A stretch of 64,000 nucleotides of DNA from Actinomycetota bacterium (lineage in GTDB: Bacteria; Actinomycetota; Thermoleophilia; Gaiellales; Gaiellaceae), in contig ML178785.1 of the NCBI GenBank assembly GCA_004366385.1, forward strand, positions 28,324 to 92,323. The letters are read 5' to 3'. The position numbers were made by a program, and so were the translations under genes. The notes below the pieces were generated by a model. The model was not told where the DNA came from. It did not search any database and saw only the letters and a program-made list of their open reading frames with translations. This document shows positions 1 through 14,956 of this stretch, piece by piece (position 1 is the first letter of the stretch; each line of letters opens with the position of its first letter).

Positions 1-14
1 AGACCTCCGGCGTC

Positions 15-37
15 GTAGGGGCGAGGCTTGCCTCGCC
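15..37. repeat. Family D palindromic repeat GTAGGGGCGAGGCTTGCCTCGCC (copy 1)
   Basis: Identical 23-mer at 52931-52953; contains inverted repeat GGCGAGGC-TT-GCCTCGCC. Confidence 0.75.
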
Positions 38-60
38 TTCGCGGACCGCGGCGCCCGGGT

Positions 61-483
61 CTAGCGGCTCTCGGCGGCCTCGAGGCGGTCCGCCATCGCC
101 TCGAGCAGCTTCCACGCGACCTCGGGCCGCGCTTCCACGAACGGGCGGAAGACGAACACGGGGAGCCCGTACGTGCGCAGCTCGGTGAGCGCCTTCACGC
201 TCGCCGTGCGCGGGCGGCGGTCGATCAGCGCGATCTCGCCGAACGAGTTGCCGGGGCCGAGGCGGCCCACCTCCTGGCCCTGCACCTCGACGCTCGCCTC
301 GCCGCTCTCCACGACGAAGAACATGAGCCCGCCCTCGCCCTCGAGCGCGATCGGGTCGCCGGGGTTGAACCGGCGCTCGTTGAACTCCTCGGCGAGGCTC
401 TCGAGCTGGCGGTCGTCGAGGCCGGCGAAGAGCGAGACCTTGCGCAGAAGGTCAGGAGTCGGCTTGGCCATGGGCCGATTCAT
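61..483 (-). CDS. Cyclic nucleotide-binding (Crp/cNMP-like) domain protein
   Basis: ORF; LFAGLDDRQLESLAEEF...GDPIALEGEGGLMFFVVESGEASV...GNSFGEIALIDRRPRTASV is typical of the cNMP-binding fold. Confidence 0.85.
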   Translation of the reverse strand: MNRPMAKPTPDLLRKVSLFAGLDDRQLESLAEEFNERRFNPGDPIALEGEGGLMFFVVESGEASVEVQGQEVGRLGPGNSFGEIALIDRRPRTASVKALTELRTYGLPVFVFRPFVEARPEVAWKLLEAMADRLEAAESR

Positions 484-504
484 ACACGAATGGCACCCGT
501 TCTG

Positions 505-705
505 TCACGTGGTCGGGTCGGCGGGCGACAGCTCCTCGATTCGCAGCTCGGCTGCCTCGAGCCTCGCGACGCACGCCCGGTACAGCTCCTCGCCGCGCCG
601 GAAGAGCGCGATCGCGTCGTCGACCGCCACGTCTCCCCGCTCGAGCCGCGTAACGATCTCCTCCAGCTCGCGCTGCAGGGTCTCGAACGACGCCTCCTCG
701 CTCAT
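505..705 (-). CDS. xseB: Exodeoxyribonuclease VII small subunit
   Basis: 66-aa MSEEASFETLQRELEEIVTRLERGDVAVDDAIALFRRGEELYRACVARLEAAE; adjacent to xseA. It is the end of track ORF 505..1782, start reset to 705. Confidence 0.9.
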   Translation of the reverse strand: MSEEASFETLQRELEEIVTRLERGDVAVDDAIALFRRGEELYRACVARLEAAELRIEELSPADPTT

Positions 706-1856
706 TGCCGCACCTCCTCGACGCGGGCGCCGAGCTCGCCCGACGCGAGCTGGATCTCGAGGGCGTCTCCGGGCGCGACGGCCGCGGCTTCGCGCAGCGC
801 CTCGCCGCCGGCGCGCACGATCGCGTAGCCGCGCGCGAGCGTCCCGTGCGGCGAGAGCGCCTGCAACCGCGCGCCCGTGTGGTCGAGGCTCGCGCGGCGC
901 CGCTCGAGCAGGAGCCTCGGCGCCCGGTGGAGCCTGTCGCCGAGCCGCGCGAGACGGGTCGTGTCGCGCTCGAGCGCCGAGCGGAGAGACTGGCGGAGGC
1001 GGCGGCGGGTGGCATCGAGAGCTGCGCGCAGCTCTGTCGCGTCCGGGACGACGAGCGACGCCGCGGCGGTCGGGGTCGCGGCGCGCGCGTCTGCCGCGAG
1101 GTCGCAGAGGGGCGTGTCCTGCTCGTGCCCGACCGCGGAGACCACTGGCACCGGCGAGGCCGCCACGGCGCGAACGACGCTCTCGGAGCTGAACGGGAGC
1201 AGGTCCTCGAAGCTGCCGCCGCCGCGGGCGAGCACGACCACGTCGACTTCCGGGTGGGTCGCGACCGCGCGCAGCGCGGCCACGATCGCCTCGTCTGCGC
1301 CCTTGCCCTGGACGCGCGTCTCGCAGACGACGACCGCGGTCCCAGGGAAGCGTCGGCCGAGCGTCGTCACGAGATCGCCGCGCGCCGCCGCGTCCGCTCC
1401 GGTGACGATGCCGACCGCGCGCGGCACCGCCGGCAGCCGCCGCTTGCGCTCGGCCGCGAAGAGCCCCTCCGCCGCGAGCTTCCGTTTGCGCTCCTCGATC
1501 GCCGCGAGGTGCCCGCCCACGCCGACGCGCTCGATCGTCGTCGCGCGCAGCGCGAGCTCGCCCTTCAGCTCGTATAGCTCCGCCCGTCCCGCGGTGTGCA
1601 CGGTCTCGCCCTCCGCGAGACCCAGCTCGAGCCGATCGTAGGTCGTCCTCGGGATCGTGACGCTCAGCGTCGCCCCGGTCTTCGGGTCCTTGAGCGTGAG
1701 GAACACCGTCGCCCAGGCCGGGTTGCGCCTGAGCTCGGTGACCTCTCCCTCGACCCAGACCGACGGCAGCTTCCGGAGCCACACGGAGACGCCGCGGTTG
1801 AAGGCGGAGACACTGAACACCTTCCGGTCGCCGTGCAGCACGTGCTCCACCTTCAC
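702..1856 (-). CDS. xseA: Exodeoxyribonuclease VII large subunit
   Basis: OB-fold N-terminus plus GIVTGADAAARGDLVTTL...LARGGGSFEDLLPFSSESVVRAVAASPVPVVSAVGHEQDTPLCDLAAD. Confidence 0.95.
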   Translation of the reverse strand: MKVEHVLHGDRKVFSVSAFNRGVSVWLRKLPSVWVEGEVTELRRNPAWATVFLTLKDPKTGATLSVTIPRTTYDRLELGLAEGETVHTAGRAELYELKGELALRATTIERVGVGGHLAAIEERKRKLAAEGLFAAERKRRLPAVPRAVGIVTGADAAARGDLVTTLGRRFPGTAVVVCETRVQGKGADEAIVAALRAVATHPEVDVVVLARGGGSFEDLLPFSSESVVRAVAASPVPVVSAVGHEQDTPLCDLAADARAATPTAAASLVVPDATELRAALDATRRRLRQSLRSALERDTTRLARLGDRLHRAPRLLLERRRASLDHTGARLQALSPHGTLARGYAIVRAGGEALREAAAVAPGDALEIQLASGELGARVEEVRQ

Positions 1857-1875
1857 GGCCGGAGCGTATCGGCGC

Positions 1876-2079
1876 TTACAGCAGGATCTCGGCCGCCGTG
1901 GTGGGGTCGCAGCCGCGCGTCACGAGCTCGACCGCGTCGTGGAGGTCGACCTCGCTACCGGCGATCCGCTCGGCCAGGTGCACGGGGTAGCCGGCCTCGA
2001 TCAGCACGTGCAGGCGCCAGCTCTCCACCTTCGCGGGCTCGTTCTCGTTCCACAGGGGAGCTTCGGTCGTCTCGGCCAT
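1876..2079 (-). CDS. Small hypothetical protein
   Basis: 67-aa ORF between xseA and the next gene, same strand. Confidence 0.5.
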   Translation of the reverse strand: MAETTEAPLWNENEPAKVESWRLHVLIEAGYPVHLAERIAGSEVDLHDAVELVTRGCDPTTAAEILL

Positions 2080-2136
2080 GGCGTGGGATTCGGTGTCCTA
2101 GAGACGTTCCCTGCGCGAGATAGTTGGCGGAGGAGG

Positions 2137-3150
2137 TCAGACGCCCGCGGACGAGCGGGACGCCTCGATCCGGCGCGCGAGCTCCACGATCCGGTCGTCG
2201 AGCCGCTGCGACGCGGCGTCGGCAGCCTGCTGGAGCTGATCCGCGATCAGGCCGTCCGCGCGGCGCAGGAACGCCTCGCTCGTGCGGTCGAGCTCCTCGC
2301 GGAGCCGCTTCGCGGCCTCCTCGCGGATCGCCTTCATGCGGTTCTCGAACTCGAGGGCGCCAGCCGCGCTCAGGCGCTCGACCTCCCGGGCGGTCTCGCG
2401 TTCGAGCTCCGCCACCTGCCTGCGCTCGAGCTCCGCGAAGGCGCTCTCGATCCGCTGGCGCGCCTCGCTCTCCGCCCGGTCGACGTGCTCGGCGACGGCG
2501 TGCTCGTGCTGCCGCAGGCGCTCCATCACCTCGTCGATCGCGCGCCGGCGGTCGTCGGTCTGGGACTGGAGCTCGTCGAGCGCCTGCGTGAGCGCCTCCT
2601 TCGCGGTCCGCTCCAGCTCGTCGCGGAGCCGGATCGCCGCCGCGCGCTGCTGGTCGGCGGTCGTCCCGAGCTCCTCGGCCTCGGCCTCGATCCGCGCCTC
2701 GACCGACGCGATCTGCTGCCGCTGCCGCTGCTCGAGCGTCGTGACCTCGTCCTCGAGCGCCCGCTGGGCGCGCTCGAGGTCGGACTCCCACGCGCGCAGA
2801 CGCTCCTCGGCGCGGCGCTCGACCGCTGCCACCATCTCCGCGAGCCGGTCGGAGAGCTCGCGCTCGCGCACGGCCAGCTCACCGCGGCGCTGATCCGAGA
2901 TGCGCCGCTCCTCGGCGGTGTACGCCGACATGGCGTCGGCGTGCGCGCGGGAGATCGCGACGCGCAGCAGCTCGATCTGCTTCGCGGTCTCCTCCTCGGC
3001 CGCGCTGCGCACTGCCCGGCGAGCCTCGGCGATCAGCTGGTCGGTCCGGGCCGCGCGCGCCCGCGAGCGGCGGAGCAGGAGCACGAGGACGCCGGCGAGG
3101 ACGAGCGAGGCGACGAGGGCCGCGAGCAGGATCCAGCCGATCAGCGGCAC
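2137..3150 (-). CDS. Coiled-coil protein with N-terminal TM segment
   Basis: MPLIGWILLAALVASLVLAGVLVLLLRRS followed by long Glu/Arg/Ala-rich heptad sequence. Confidence 0.75.
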   Translation of the reverse strand: MPLIGWILLAALVASLVLAGVLVLLLRRSRARAARTDQLIAEARRAVRSAAEEETAKQIELLRVAISRAHADAMSAYTAEERRISDQRRGELAVRERELSDRLAEMVAAVERRAEERLRAWESDLERAQRALEDEVTTLEQRQRQQIASVEARIEAEAEELGTTADQQRAAAIRLRDELERTAKEALTQALDELQSQTDDRRRAIDEVMERLRQHEHAVAEHVDRAESEARQRIESAFAELERRQVAELERETAREVERLSAAGALEFENRMKAIREEAAKRLREELDRTSEAFLRRADGLIADQLQQAADAASQRLDDRIVELARRIEASRSSAGV

Positions 3151-3159
3151 GCGACCACT

Positions 3160-3960
3160 CTAGAGGCGGGCGGCGACGAGGGCCGCGGCGAGGAGCACGG
3201 TGGCGAGGGCGAGGAGCCGCAGCGCCCGCTCCTCGGTGTCGATCAGGCGCTGCGCGTCGAGCGGCTCGCGCGTCCCGTCCGCGAGCTCGAGCTCGCCGTC
3301 CACGGCCGTCACGCGACGGCGGAGGTGACGCACGTGGTTCGAGAGCGTCCGCTGCGCGAGGGAGAGGACGACTGCGAACGCCGCCGCGAGGACGGCCGCG
3401 ACGCCGATCTCCCCGGCGACCGCCACGTACCCGCAGAGCACCGGGAACCCGCCCCACGCGAGCCCGAACCAGAGGTCGCTGTGGAAGCGTCCGCCGGCGA
3501 GCTCGAGGTTGTAGGCGACGACGAGGAAGAGGCCGATCGGGACGAGGAGCGCGAGCCACGGCTCGAACAGCGCCGCGCCCGCGAGCCCGATCGCGCAGGC
3601 GGCGGCGATCGAGGCGGCGGCGAGGGCGACGAGCATGCGGTCGGGGATCGCCGTGCGCAGCGGACGGCCGCTGAGCTCGTCGAGCGCGTGTGCGCCGATC
3701 CCGACCGCGAGCGCGAACGCGGCGACCGCCGCTCCCAGCCGTCCCCACGCGACCACGGGCGCCAGGCAGCCGCCGATCACGACGTAGGAGAGGTGCCAGG
3801 CGGTGTAGGGGGGGTGGAGCAGCGTCACGTAGTCGCGCCAGCCGCCGGGCGCGAGCGCGTAGAACGCCGGCCGCGCCGGCGTCTCGGCGTCGGCCGACCC
3901 TACTTTGTGGCTCAGAGCCACAAAGTCGTCCGGGCGGCTCTCGCTGCTGGTGCGGCTCAC
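3160..3960 (-). CDS. UbiA-like polytopic membrane protein
   Basis: ORF with multiple TM segments (DYVTLLHPPYTAWHLSYVVIGGCLAP...); family call tentative; N-terminus contains family A palindrome. Confidence 0.65.
   Translation of the reverse strand: MSRTSSESRPDDFVALSHKVGSADAETPARPAFYALAPGGWRDYVTLLHPPYTAWHLSYVVIGGCLAPVVAWGRLGAAVAAFALAVGIGAHALDELSGRPLRTAIPDRMLVALAAASIAAACAIGLAGAALFEPWLALLVPIGLFLVVAYNLELAGGRFHSDLWFGLAWGGFPVLCGYVAVAGEIGVAAVLAAAFAVVLSLAQRTLSNHVRHLRRRVTAVDGELELADGTREPLDAQRLIDTEERALRLLALATVLLAAALVAARL
3902..3926. repeat. Family A palindrome ACTTTGTGGCTCAGAGCCACAAAGT
   Basis: Perfect 12+1+12 inverted repeat; related copies at 16622, 26938, 30977, 53638. Confidence 0.9.
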
Positions 3961-4643
3961 GTCCTCAGGCCCCAGAGGACGACGCCCCCGCCGAGGCTCA
4001 GGCGCCGCACCTCGATCCCGTCCACCCCGGCGTCGCGCCAGAGCGCGAGCTGCCGCTCGAGCGGGTAGCGCTCCCAGAAGTCGCGGATCGAGCCGCCGAG
4101 GAACGAGCCGACCTCATCCCAGCCCCGCCCGAGCACGCGGCCGGCGAGCGGGAGGCCGACGCCGACGTAGAGATCCCAGAGCGGCCGCGCGAGCCCGCCC
4201 GGGACGCCGAACTCGAGCGAGGCGACCAGGCCACCGGGGCGGACGACGCGCGCGAGCTCGGCCAGGGTCGCGCCGGGATCGTCGACGTAGCGGAAGAGGT
4301 ACGTGACCGTGAGGTGGTCGAAGTGCGCGTCCTCGAACGGGAGCGACTCGGCGGAGGCCTCGACGACCTCCGCGCGGCCACCGAGCCGGGCGCGGGCGAC
4401 CGCGAGCATCTCCGGGCTCTGGTCGAGCGCGGTCACGCGGAAGCCGCGGCGCAGGAGCTCCGCCGAGACGAGGCCCGTCCCGGCGGCGACGTCGAGCACG
4501 TGTCCGCCGTCTCGGGGGAGTCGCGAGACGAGGAAGCGGCGCCAGCGTGGGTCCTGGCCGAGCGAGAGCGCGGCGCCGACGCGGTCGTACGTGGGGCCGA
4601 GCGGGGCGAAGAGGTCTCGCGCGTGCGCGGTGCGCGCCGACAT
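3957..4643 (-). CDS. UbiE/MenG-type methyltransferase
   Basis: DLFAPLGPTYDRVGAALSLGQDPRWRRFLVSRLP...VLDVAAGTGLVSAELLRRG (SAM motif I) in the track ORF. Confidence 0.85.
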   Translation of the reverse strand: MSARTAHARDLFAPLGPTYDRVGAALSLGQDPRWRRFLVSRLPRDGGHVLDVAAGTGLVSAELLRRGFRVTALDQSPEMLAVARARLGGRAEVVEASAESLPFEDAHFDHLTVTYLFRYVDDPGATLAELARVVRPGGLVASLEFGVPGGLARPLWDLYVGVGLPLAGRVLGRGWDEVGSFLGGSIRDFWERYPLERQLALWRDAGVDGIEVRRLSLGGGVVLWGLRT

Positions 4644-4660
4644 CGGCCTATTGTGGCGGC

Positions 4661-5218
4661 GTGGCGTTGGCAGACGACATCGAGCGCGCCGCCGGGCTCG
4701 CCGCGGAGGCTGCCGGGGAGGGCGGCGACGTCGTCTCGGGCGTGATCGCGACCGAGCCGCAGCCCGGGGCGCGCGTCTACCTCTGCTCGTTCGACGGCGC
4801 GGACGGGTTTCGGAGCTGGCTCGCGGTGCGCGAGGACGGGTCGGCGGTCGAGTCCCGCGTGGAGCTGCGCGAGGCCGTCTCGATCGCCGCGCTCTGCGAG
4901 GTGGCCGCGGATGCGGCCGGAGGCGGAGACCTCGACACACTGATCTCGAGCCTGGAGCGGCTGCGGCTCGCCGAGGCGCCCGAGGGAATCGAGCTCGCGG
5001 AGGAGGCGGCGCGTGCGCTGCGCGACGTCGTCGGCGAGCCGCCCCGGCTCGCGACGCCGGCGCTGCTCGACGAGATCGGCGCGGCGACGCGCCGGCTCGA
5101 GCGTGAGCTCGATCCCACCGGCGGCTCGCCGTTCGCGGCCGCGCTGAAGTCTGCGCAGGATGCCGTGGCCGAGCTGCAGCGCGAGCTCGAGGCGGGGTAC
5201 CGGGTCGAGCTGACGTGA
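4661..5218 (+). CDS. Hypothetical protein
   Basis: ORF trimmed to GTG at 4661 (VALADDIERAAGLAAEAAG...). Confidence 0.65.
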   Translation: MALADDIERAAGLAAEAAGEGGDVVSGVIATEPQPGARVYLCSFDGADGFRSWLAVREDGSAVESRVELREAVSIAALCEVAADAAGGGDLDTLISSLERLRLAEAPEGIELAEEAARALRDVVGEPPRLATPALLDEIGAATRRLERELDPTGGSPFAAALKSAQDAVAELQRELEAGYRVELT

Positions 5219-5258
5219 CCGGCGCGGGCGGGCCGGGCCCGGCCCCTACAATCCCGGC

Positions 5259-5561
5259 ATGGAGAGCGGAGGCGGCGGCTTCTTCCCGTTCGGCGGGGGC
5301 GACCCGGAGGACCTCCTCGGCGCGCTGCGCGAGTTTGCGGAGAAGCAGGCCGAGTCGGTGCAGGACGCGCAGCGCGAGCAGTACGCCACGCTCACGCTGA
5401 ACACAGCCGTCCAGCTGACCGCGGCGGCCCTCAGCCAGGTGCAGGTCGAGGGCTCCTCCGACGCGCAGGCGATCGCGCTCCGCGACGCGATGCGCGTGCT
5501 CTTCCCGGAGGCGGTCGCGCTCGTCTCGGCCGCCCGCGAGGGCTTCATGCGCTCGGCCTGA
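5259..5561 (+). CDS. Hypothetical protein
   Basis: 100-aa ORF in an intergenic slot. Confidence 0.55.
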   Translation: MESGGGGFFPFGGGDPEDLLGALREFAEKQAESVQDAQREQYATLTLNTAVQLTAAALSQVQVEGSSDAQAIALRDAMRVLFPEAVALVSAAREGFMRSA

Positions 5562-5614
5562 CGCCGCGGGCGACTACGGACGGCGGCGCGCGGCTCGTCC
5601 GGGAGAATCGGCGC

Positions 5615-6529
5615 GTGGAGCTCCTCGACCGAGCCGTCGTGCGGTCGCTGCCGGCGGTCCCGCGCGGGATCGTGCAGCGGCTCTCGTCCCCGTACATCGC
5701 CGGCCCGGCGCTGGCGGACGCGCGGCGCGCCGTGGCGGCGCTGAACGCGGCCGGGAAGCTCGCGACCGTGGACGTACTCGGCGAGGAGGTGCGCGTGCCC
5801 TCCGAGGCCGAGGCGGTCGCACTCGAGTACCACGCCGTCCTCGACGCGATCGCCGCCGACCGGCTCGACGCCAACGTGTCCGTGAAGCTCACGGCGCTCG
5901 GGCTCGAGATCGAGCTCGACCTCTGCCGCTCGCTCCTCGCGACCCTCGTCGCCGACGCGGCCGCGCGCGGGATCTTCGTCCGCATCGACATGGAGGCCTC
6001 GCCGTTCGTCGACGACACGCTGCGGCTCTACCGCGAGCTCCGTGAGGTCGGGCGCGACAACGTCGGCGTCGTGCTGCAGTCGGCGCTGCGGCGGACGCTC
6101 GCGGACGTCGACGCGCTCGCCGTGTTGCGGCCGAACGTCCGGCTCTGCAAGGGGATCTACGTGGAGCCGCCCGAGATCGCGTTCCAGAAGCGCGATGAGA
6201 TCCGGGAGAGCTTCGTGCGCGTGCACGAGGCGCTCCTCGAGGCCGGGTGCTACGTCGCCGTCGCGACGCACGACGAGTGGCTCCTCGAGCGGGCGCTCGC
6301 GCGCGTGGCCGGCCGCGATCCGAGCGAGTACGAGCTCCAGATGCTGCTCGGCGTACGCGAGGGGCGCGCGTCCGAGCTCGTGGAGCAGGGCCATCGCCTG
6401 CGCGTGTACGTGCCCTACGGTGACCGCTGGTACGAGTACTCGCTGCGGCGGCTCCAGGAGAACCCGGCCCTCGCGACGATGCTCGCGAAGGCGACGGTGC
6501 TGCGGCTCGTCCCGGGCCGCTCGGGCTAG
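5615..6529 (+). CDS. Proline dehydrogenase
   Basis: NVSVKLTALGLEI...GIFVRIDMEAS...NVGVVLQSALRRT...VRLCKGIYVEP...ATHDEW barrel motifs. Confidence 0.9.
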   Translation: MELLDRAVVRSLPAVPRGIVQRLSSPYIAGPALADARRAVAALNAAGKLATVDVLGEEVRVPSEAEAVALEYHAVLDAIAADRLDANVSVKLTALGLEIELDLCRSLLATLVADAAARGIFVRIDMEASPFVDDTLRLYRELREVGRDNVGVVLQSALRRTLADVDALAVLRPNVRLCKGIYVEPPEIAFQKRDEIRESFVRVHEALLEAGCYVAVATHDEWLLERALARVAGRDPSEYELQMLLGVREGRASELVEQGHRLRVYVPYGDRWYEYSLRRLQENPALATMLAKATVLRLVPGRSG

Positions 6530-7272
6530 GTAGGCAGCGCGGTGAGCAGCGACCAGCCGCCGTCGATCACGATCGTCTGCCCGCGGATCATCTCGGCCTC
6601 GGGCGAGCAGAGGAAGGTGACGCAGGCGGCGACGTCCTCGGGCGTCACGAGCCGGCCAACCGGGTTGCTGCGGCCCATCTGGAGCATCGCCTCCTTGTGC
6701 GGGAAGTGCTCGAGCGCGCCGGTCTCGACCACCCCGGCGGAGACGGCGTTCACGCGGATCCCGCGCGGCGCGAGCTCGACCGCGAGGTAGCGGACGAGCG
6801 CCTCGAGCGCGGCCTTCGACGCGCCGACGAGCGCGTAGTCGTCGAGGACGCGGGTGGAGCCGAGGCTGGAGATGCCGAGGATCGAGGAGCCCGGCGGCAT
6901 GGAGGGCGCCGCCGCCCGCGTGAGCGAGAGGAGCGCGCGCGCGTTCGCCGAGAGCGTCCAGTCCCAGTGCTTGTCCTCCGTCTCGAGCGCTGGGCGGATC
7001 ACGCCCGTCGCGGCCGCGTGGATCAGGACGTTCAGCGGGCCGAGCGTGGCGACCTCCTGCGCGACGCGCTCTCCCGCGACGTTCCCGCGGACGAGGGTCG
7101 GCTCGGCGCCGAGTGCTCGCAGCTCCTCCGCGGTCTCCTCCGCGGCCGTGTCACCGCGCATGTAGCCGATCGCGACGCGTGCGGCGCCGAGCTGCGCGAA
7201 GCGGAGCGCGATCGCCTTCCCGATCCCGCGCGACCCGCCCGTCACGAGGACGGAGGCGCCGTCGAAGCTCAT
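6526..7272 (-). CDS. SDR-family oxidoreductase (enoyl-/3-oxoacyl-ACP reductase-like)
   Basis: VLVTGGSRGIGKAIALRF; YALVGASKAALEAL; PRGIRVNAVSAG. Confidence 0.9.
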   Translation of the reverse strand: MSFDGASVLVTGGSRGIGKAIALRFAQLGAARVAIGYMRGDTAAEETAEELRALGAEPTLVRGNVAGERVAQEVATLGPLNVLIHAAATGVIRPALETEDKHWDWTLSANARALLSLTRAAAPSMPPGSSILGISSLGSTRVLDDYALVGASKAALEALVRYLAVELAPRGIRVNAVSAGVVETGALEHFPHKEAMLQMGRSNPVGRLVTPEDVAACVTFLCSPEAEMIRGQTIVIDGGWSLLTALPT

Positions 7273-7538
7273 TCGTTCGTGCCGGAGACGGGCGCCGACG
7301 AGGGGATCGTGTCCCAGCCGATCCGCGAGCGGGGCTCGTGCGTGCCGTCCGCGGCGAACGACGACGCGTGCCCGAGCCGGTCCAGGCGCTCGATCTGCTC
7401 CTCCCCGTAGCGGCGCACCGGGTGGTCGTCCGGGAGGTCCTCGACGAGCTCGCGGACGCGGGCGCGGATCTGGTACGCGAAGTGCGGCGTCGCGGGCCCG
7501 ACGAGCGCGTCGACGTCCTCACGGGTGGGCTCGGCCAT
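7269..7538 (-). CDS. Hypothetical protein
   Basis: 89-aa ORF overlapping the SDR start by 4 nt. Confidence 0.55.
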   Translation of the reverse strand: MAEPTREDVDALVGPATPHFAYQIRARVRELVEDLPDDHPVRRYGEEQIERLDRLGHASSFAADGTHEPRSRIGWDTIPSSAPVSGTNE

Positions 7539-7561
7539 GCACGCGAGAGCCTATCGGCGCG

Positions 7562-8200
7562 CTACGCGCCCGAGTCGGCCGGCTGTTCGTGGGTCGCGTG
7601 CCGGAAGAGCAGCACCGAGACGATCAGCGTCCACACCGGCAGTCCGAGGCAGACGCCGAGCCAGCCGATCGGCGGGATCGCGAGGATCAACGCGAGGACG
7701 AGGCAGAACCAGGCGAACCAGTGCGGCAGCGGCCCGTGGCGCCTGGTCGCGAGCCCGGTCGCGACGAGCAGCGGGATCGCGAACAGCTCCACGCCCGCGA
7801 AGAAGGCGTCGCCGACGTGGACGAGCGCGTCCACGGACGTGTCCGAGATGTTCGCGTGGTCGAAGGCGGCCTGCGCGTGCGGGAGGTAGATCGCCATCAG
7901 GCACACCGAGGTGGCGATGCCGCTCCCGAACGCGATCGCGGCGAGCCGCCCCGTACCACCCTCGGCCTCGGTGAGCGTCGACCGGAGGCTGCCGAGCATC
8001 CAGACGAACAGGAGCACGCCGAAACCGAAGAGGATCCCGCCCGCGAGGATCGCGGTGTCGTTCTCCTCGACCCAGCTGACGAACGCTCCCGTGTCCTTCC
8101 CCTCCGGCCGGTCGTCCTTCTCGAGCAGGAAGGTGGCGACGACCCAGAGGACGACGGCGCCGATGCCTGCGAGCGGCTCGTACCGGTGCCACGACGACAC
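7562..8200 (-). CDS. Hypothetical membrane protein
   Basis: ORF trimmed to GTG (VSSWHRYEPLAGIGAVVLW...) because the longer ORF overlaps the divergent gene. Confidence 0.7.
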   Translation of the reverse strand: MSSWHRYEPLAGIGAVVLWVVATFLLEKDDRPEGKDTGAFVSWVEENDTAILAGGILFGFGVLLFVWMLGSLRSTLTEAEGGTGRLAAIAFGSGIATSVCLMAIYLPHAQAAFDHANISDTSVDALVHVGDAFFAGVELFAIPLLVATGLATRRHGPLPHWFAWFCLVLALILAIPPIGWLGVCLGLPVWTLIVSVLLFRHATHEQPADSGA

Positions 8201-8258
8201 GGCTACGACGGTACTCCCGAGCCCGATGCCCACCGCGCCGGCGGGATAGCGTCCGCCT

Positions 8259-13551
<5,293 letters not shown>

Positions 13552-13600
13552 GTGCCGAAGCGTAGAGTGCTGGAGCGCGCGCGTCCCCTGTGCGCGCAGA

Positions 13601-14938
13601 ATGCCGTCCATGGCGCTCGCGCGCACGCAGTACGTCCGCTCGGGCGACGCCGACATCGCGTACCGGGTCATCGGCGAGGGCGCGCACGACATCGTGCTCG
13701 CGTTCGACTTCGCGAGCCATCTCGAGGAGATCACCGAGCTCCCGGAGCTGAGGGAGTTCGTCGAGGGCCTCGGGCGCTTCGCACGCGTGCTCCTGTTCGA
13801 CATGCGCGGCGTCGGGATGTCGGGCGGGGTCACGTCCGCGAGCGCGGCGCTCGAGTCGTGGATGGACGACGCCGTTGCCGTCATGGACGCCGCGGGGTCG
13901 CGGCAAGCGACGTTCGTCGCCCAAGGCCAGGCGGCTCTGATGGCGATGATGACCGCGGCCGCCTATCCCGACCGCGTGGCGTCGCTCGTGCTGATCAACG
14001 CCTGGGCGCGCTTCGCCCGTGCCGACGACTACCCGTTCGGGGTGCCGGAAGAAGTCCACGAGCCGTTGCTCCGCGCGCTGGAGGAGCAGTGGGGAACGGG
14101 CACCGACCTCGCCATCGTCGGGCCGTCGCTCGTCGACCGGCCGGGCCTGCGTGAGTGGTGGGGGCGCCTCGAGCGCTACTCCGCGCCGCCGGGCGTCGCG
14201 CGAGCGAGGATGCAGGCCACGCTCGACCTCGACGTGCGGGGCTTCCTCCCGCTGATCCGGGTTCCCACGCTCGTGATCCACAGCCGCGACAACGCCCTCG
14301 TGCGGATCGGCCACGGACGCTATCTCGCCGAGAGCATCCCCGGGGCGACGCTCGTCGAGCTGGACAGCGCCGACCACGTGTTGAGCTTCGATCTCGACAT
14401 CCGTGGGCTGATCGAGGAGCGGGTCACGGGCGTCCGGACCGACGTCGCCGCAGCCGACCGCGTTCTCGCGACCGTGCTCTTCGTCGACATCGTCGGCTCC
14501 ACGCAGCATGCGAGCGAGGCCGGCGACGAGAGCTGGCGCGCCGCTCTGGGTCACGTGGAGCGCGTGGCCGAGGATGCGATTCGCCTGCACGAGGGGACGC
14601 TCGAGCGGCACACGGGTGACGGCGCCCTGGCGACGTTCGACGGGCCGGCGCGGGCGATCCGGTGCGCGCTGCGCATCGGTGACGGGGCTCGGCGCGGAGC
14701 CGTCGACGTCCGTTGCGGGCTGCACGCCGGGGAGGTGATCCGCCGCCCGGAGGGGCTCGCCGGGCTCGCGGTGCACATCGGTGCGCGCATCTGCGACCTC
14801 GCCGCGCCCGGTGAGGTGCTCGTGACGCGCACGGTTCGCGATCTCGTCGCCGGCTCCGGGATCGCCTTCGAGGACCGCGGCGAGCACGAGCTCAAGGGAG
14901 TCCCGGACACGTGGGCGCTCTACGCCGTCACCGGGTGA
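13601..14938 (+). CDS. Alpha/beta hydrolase fused to class III nucleotide cyclase domain
   Basis: TQYVRSGDADIAYRVIGEGAHDIVLAFDF...; VLATVLFVDIVGSTQHASEAGD...HTGDGALATFDGPARAIRCA; start reset. Confidence 0.9.
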   Translation: MPSMALARTQYVRSGDADIAYRVIGEGAHDIVLAFDFASHLEEITELPELREFVEGLGRFARVLLFDMRGVGMSGGVTSASAALESWMDDAVAVMDAAGSRQATFVAQGQAALMAMMTAAAYPDRVASLVLINAWARFARADDYPFGVPEEVHEPLLRALEEQWGTGTDLAIVGPSLVDRPGLREWWGRLERYSAPPGVARARMQATLDLDVRGFLPLIRVPTLVIHSRDNALVRIGHGRYLAESIPGATLVELDSADHVLSFDLDIRGLIEERVTGVRTDVAAADRVLATVLFVDIVGSTQHASEAGDESWRAALGHVERVAEDAIRLHEGTLERHTGDGALATFDGPARAIRCALRIGDGARRGAVDVRCGLHAGEVIRRPEGLAGLAVHIGARICDLAAPGEVLVTRTVRDLVAGSGIAFEDRGEHELKGVPDTWALYAVTG

Positions 14939-14956
14939 GCGCCTAGCCTTCCGCGC

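Noticed and set aside
1657-4068. 803-aa plus-strand ORF
   Set aside because: Antisense shadow ORF over xseA, coiled-coil and UbiA-like genes; composition is Arg/Glu/His-rich, typical of GC-rich reverse frames.
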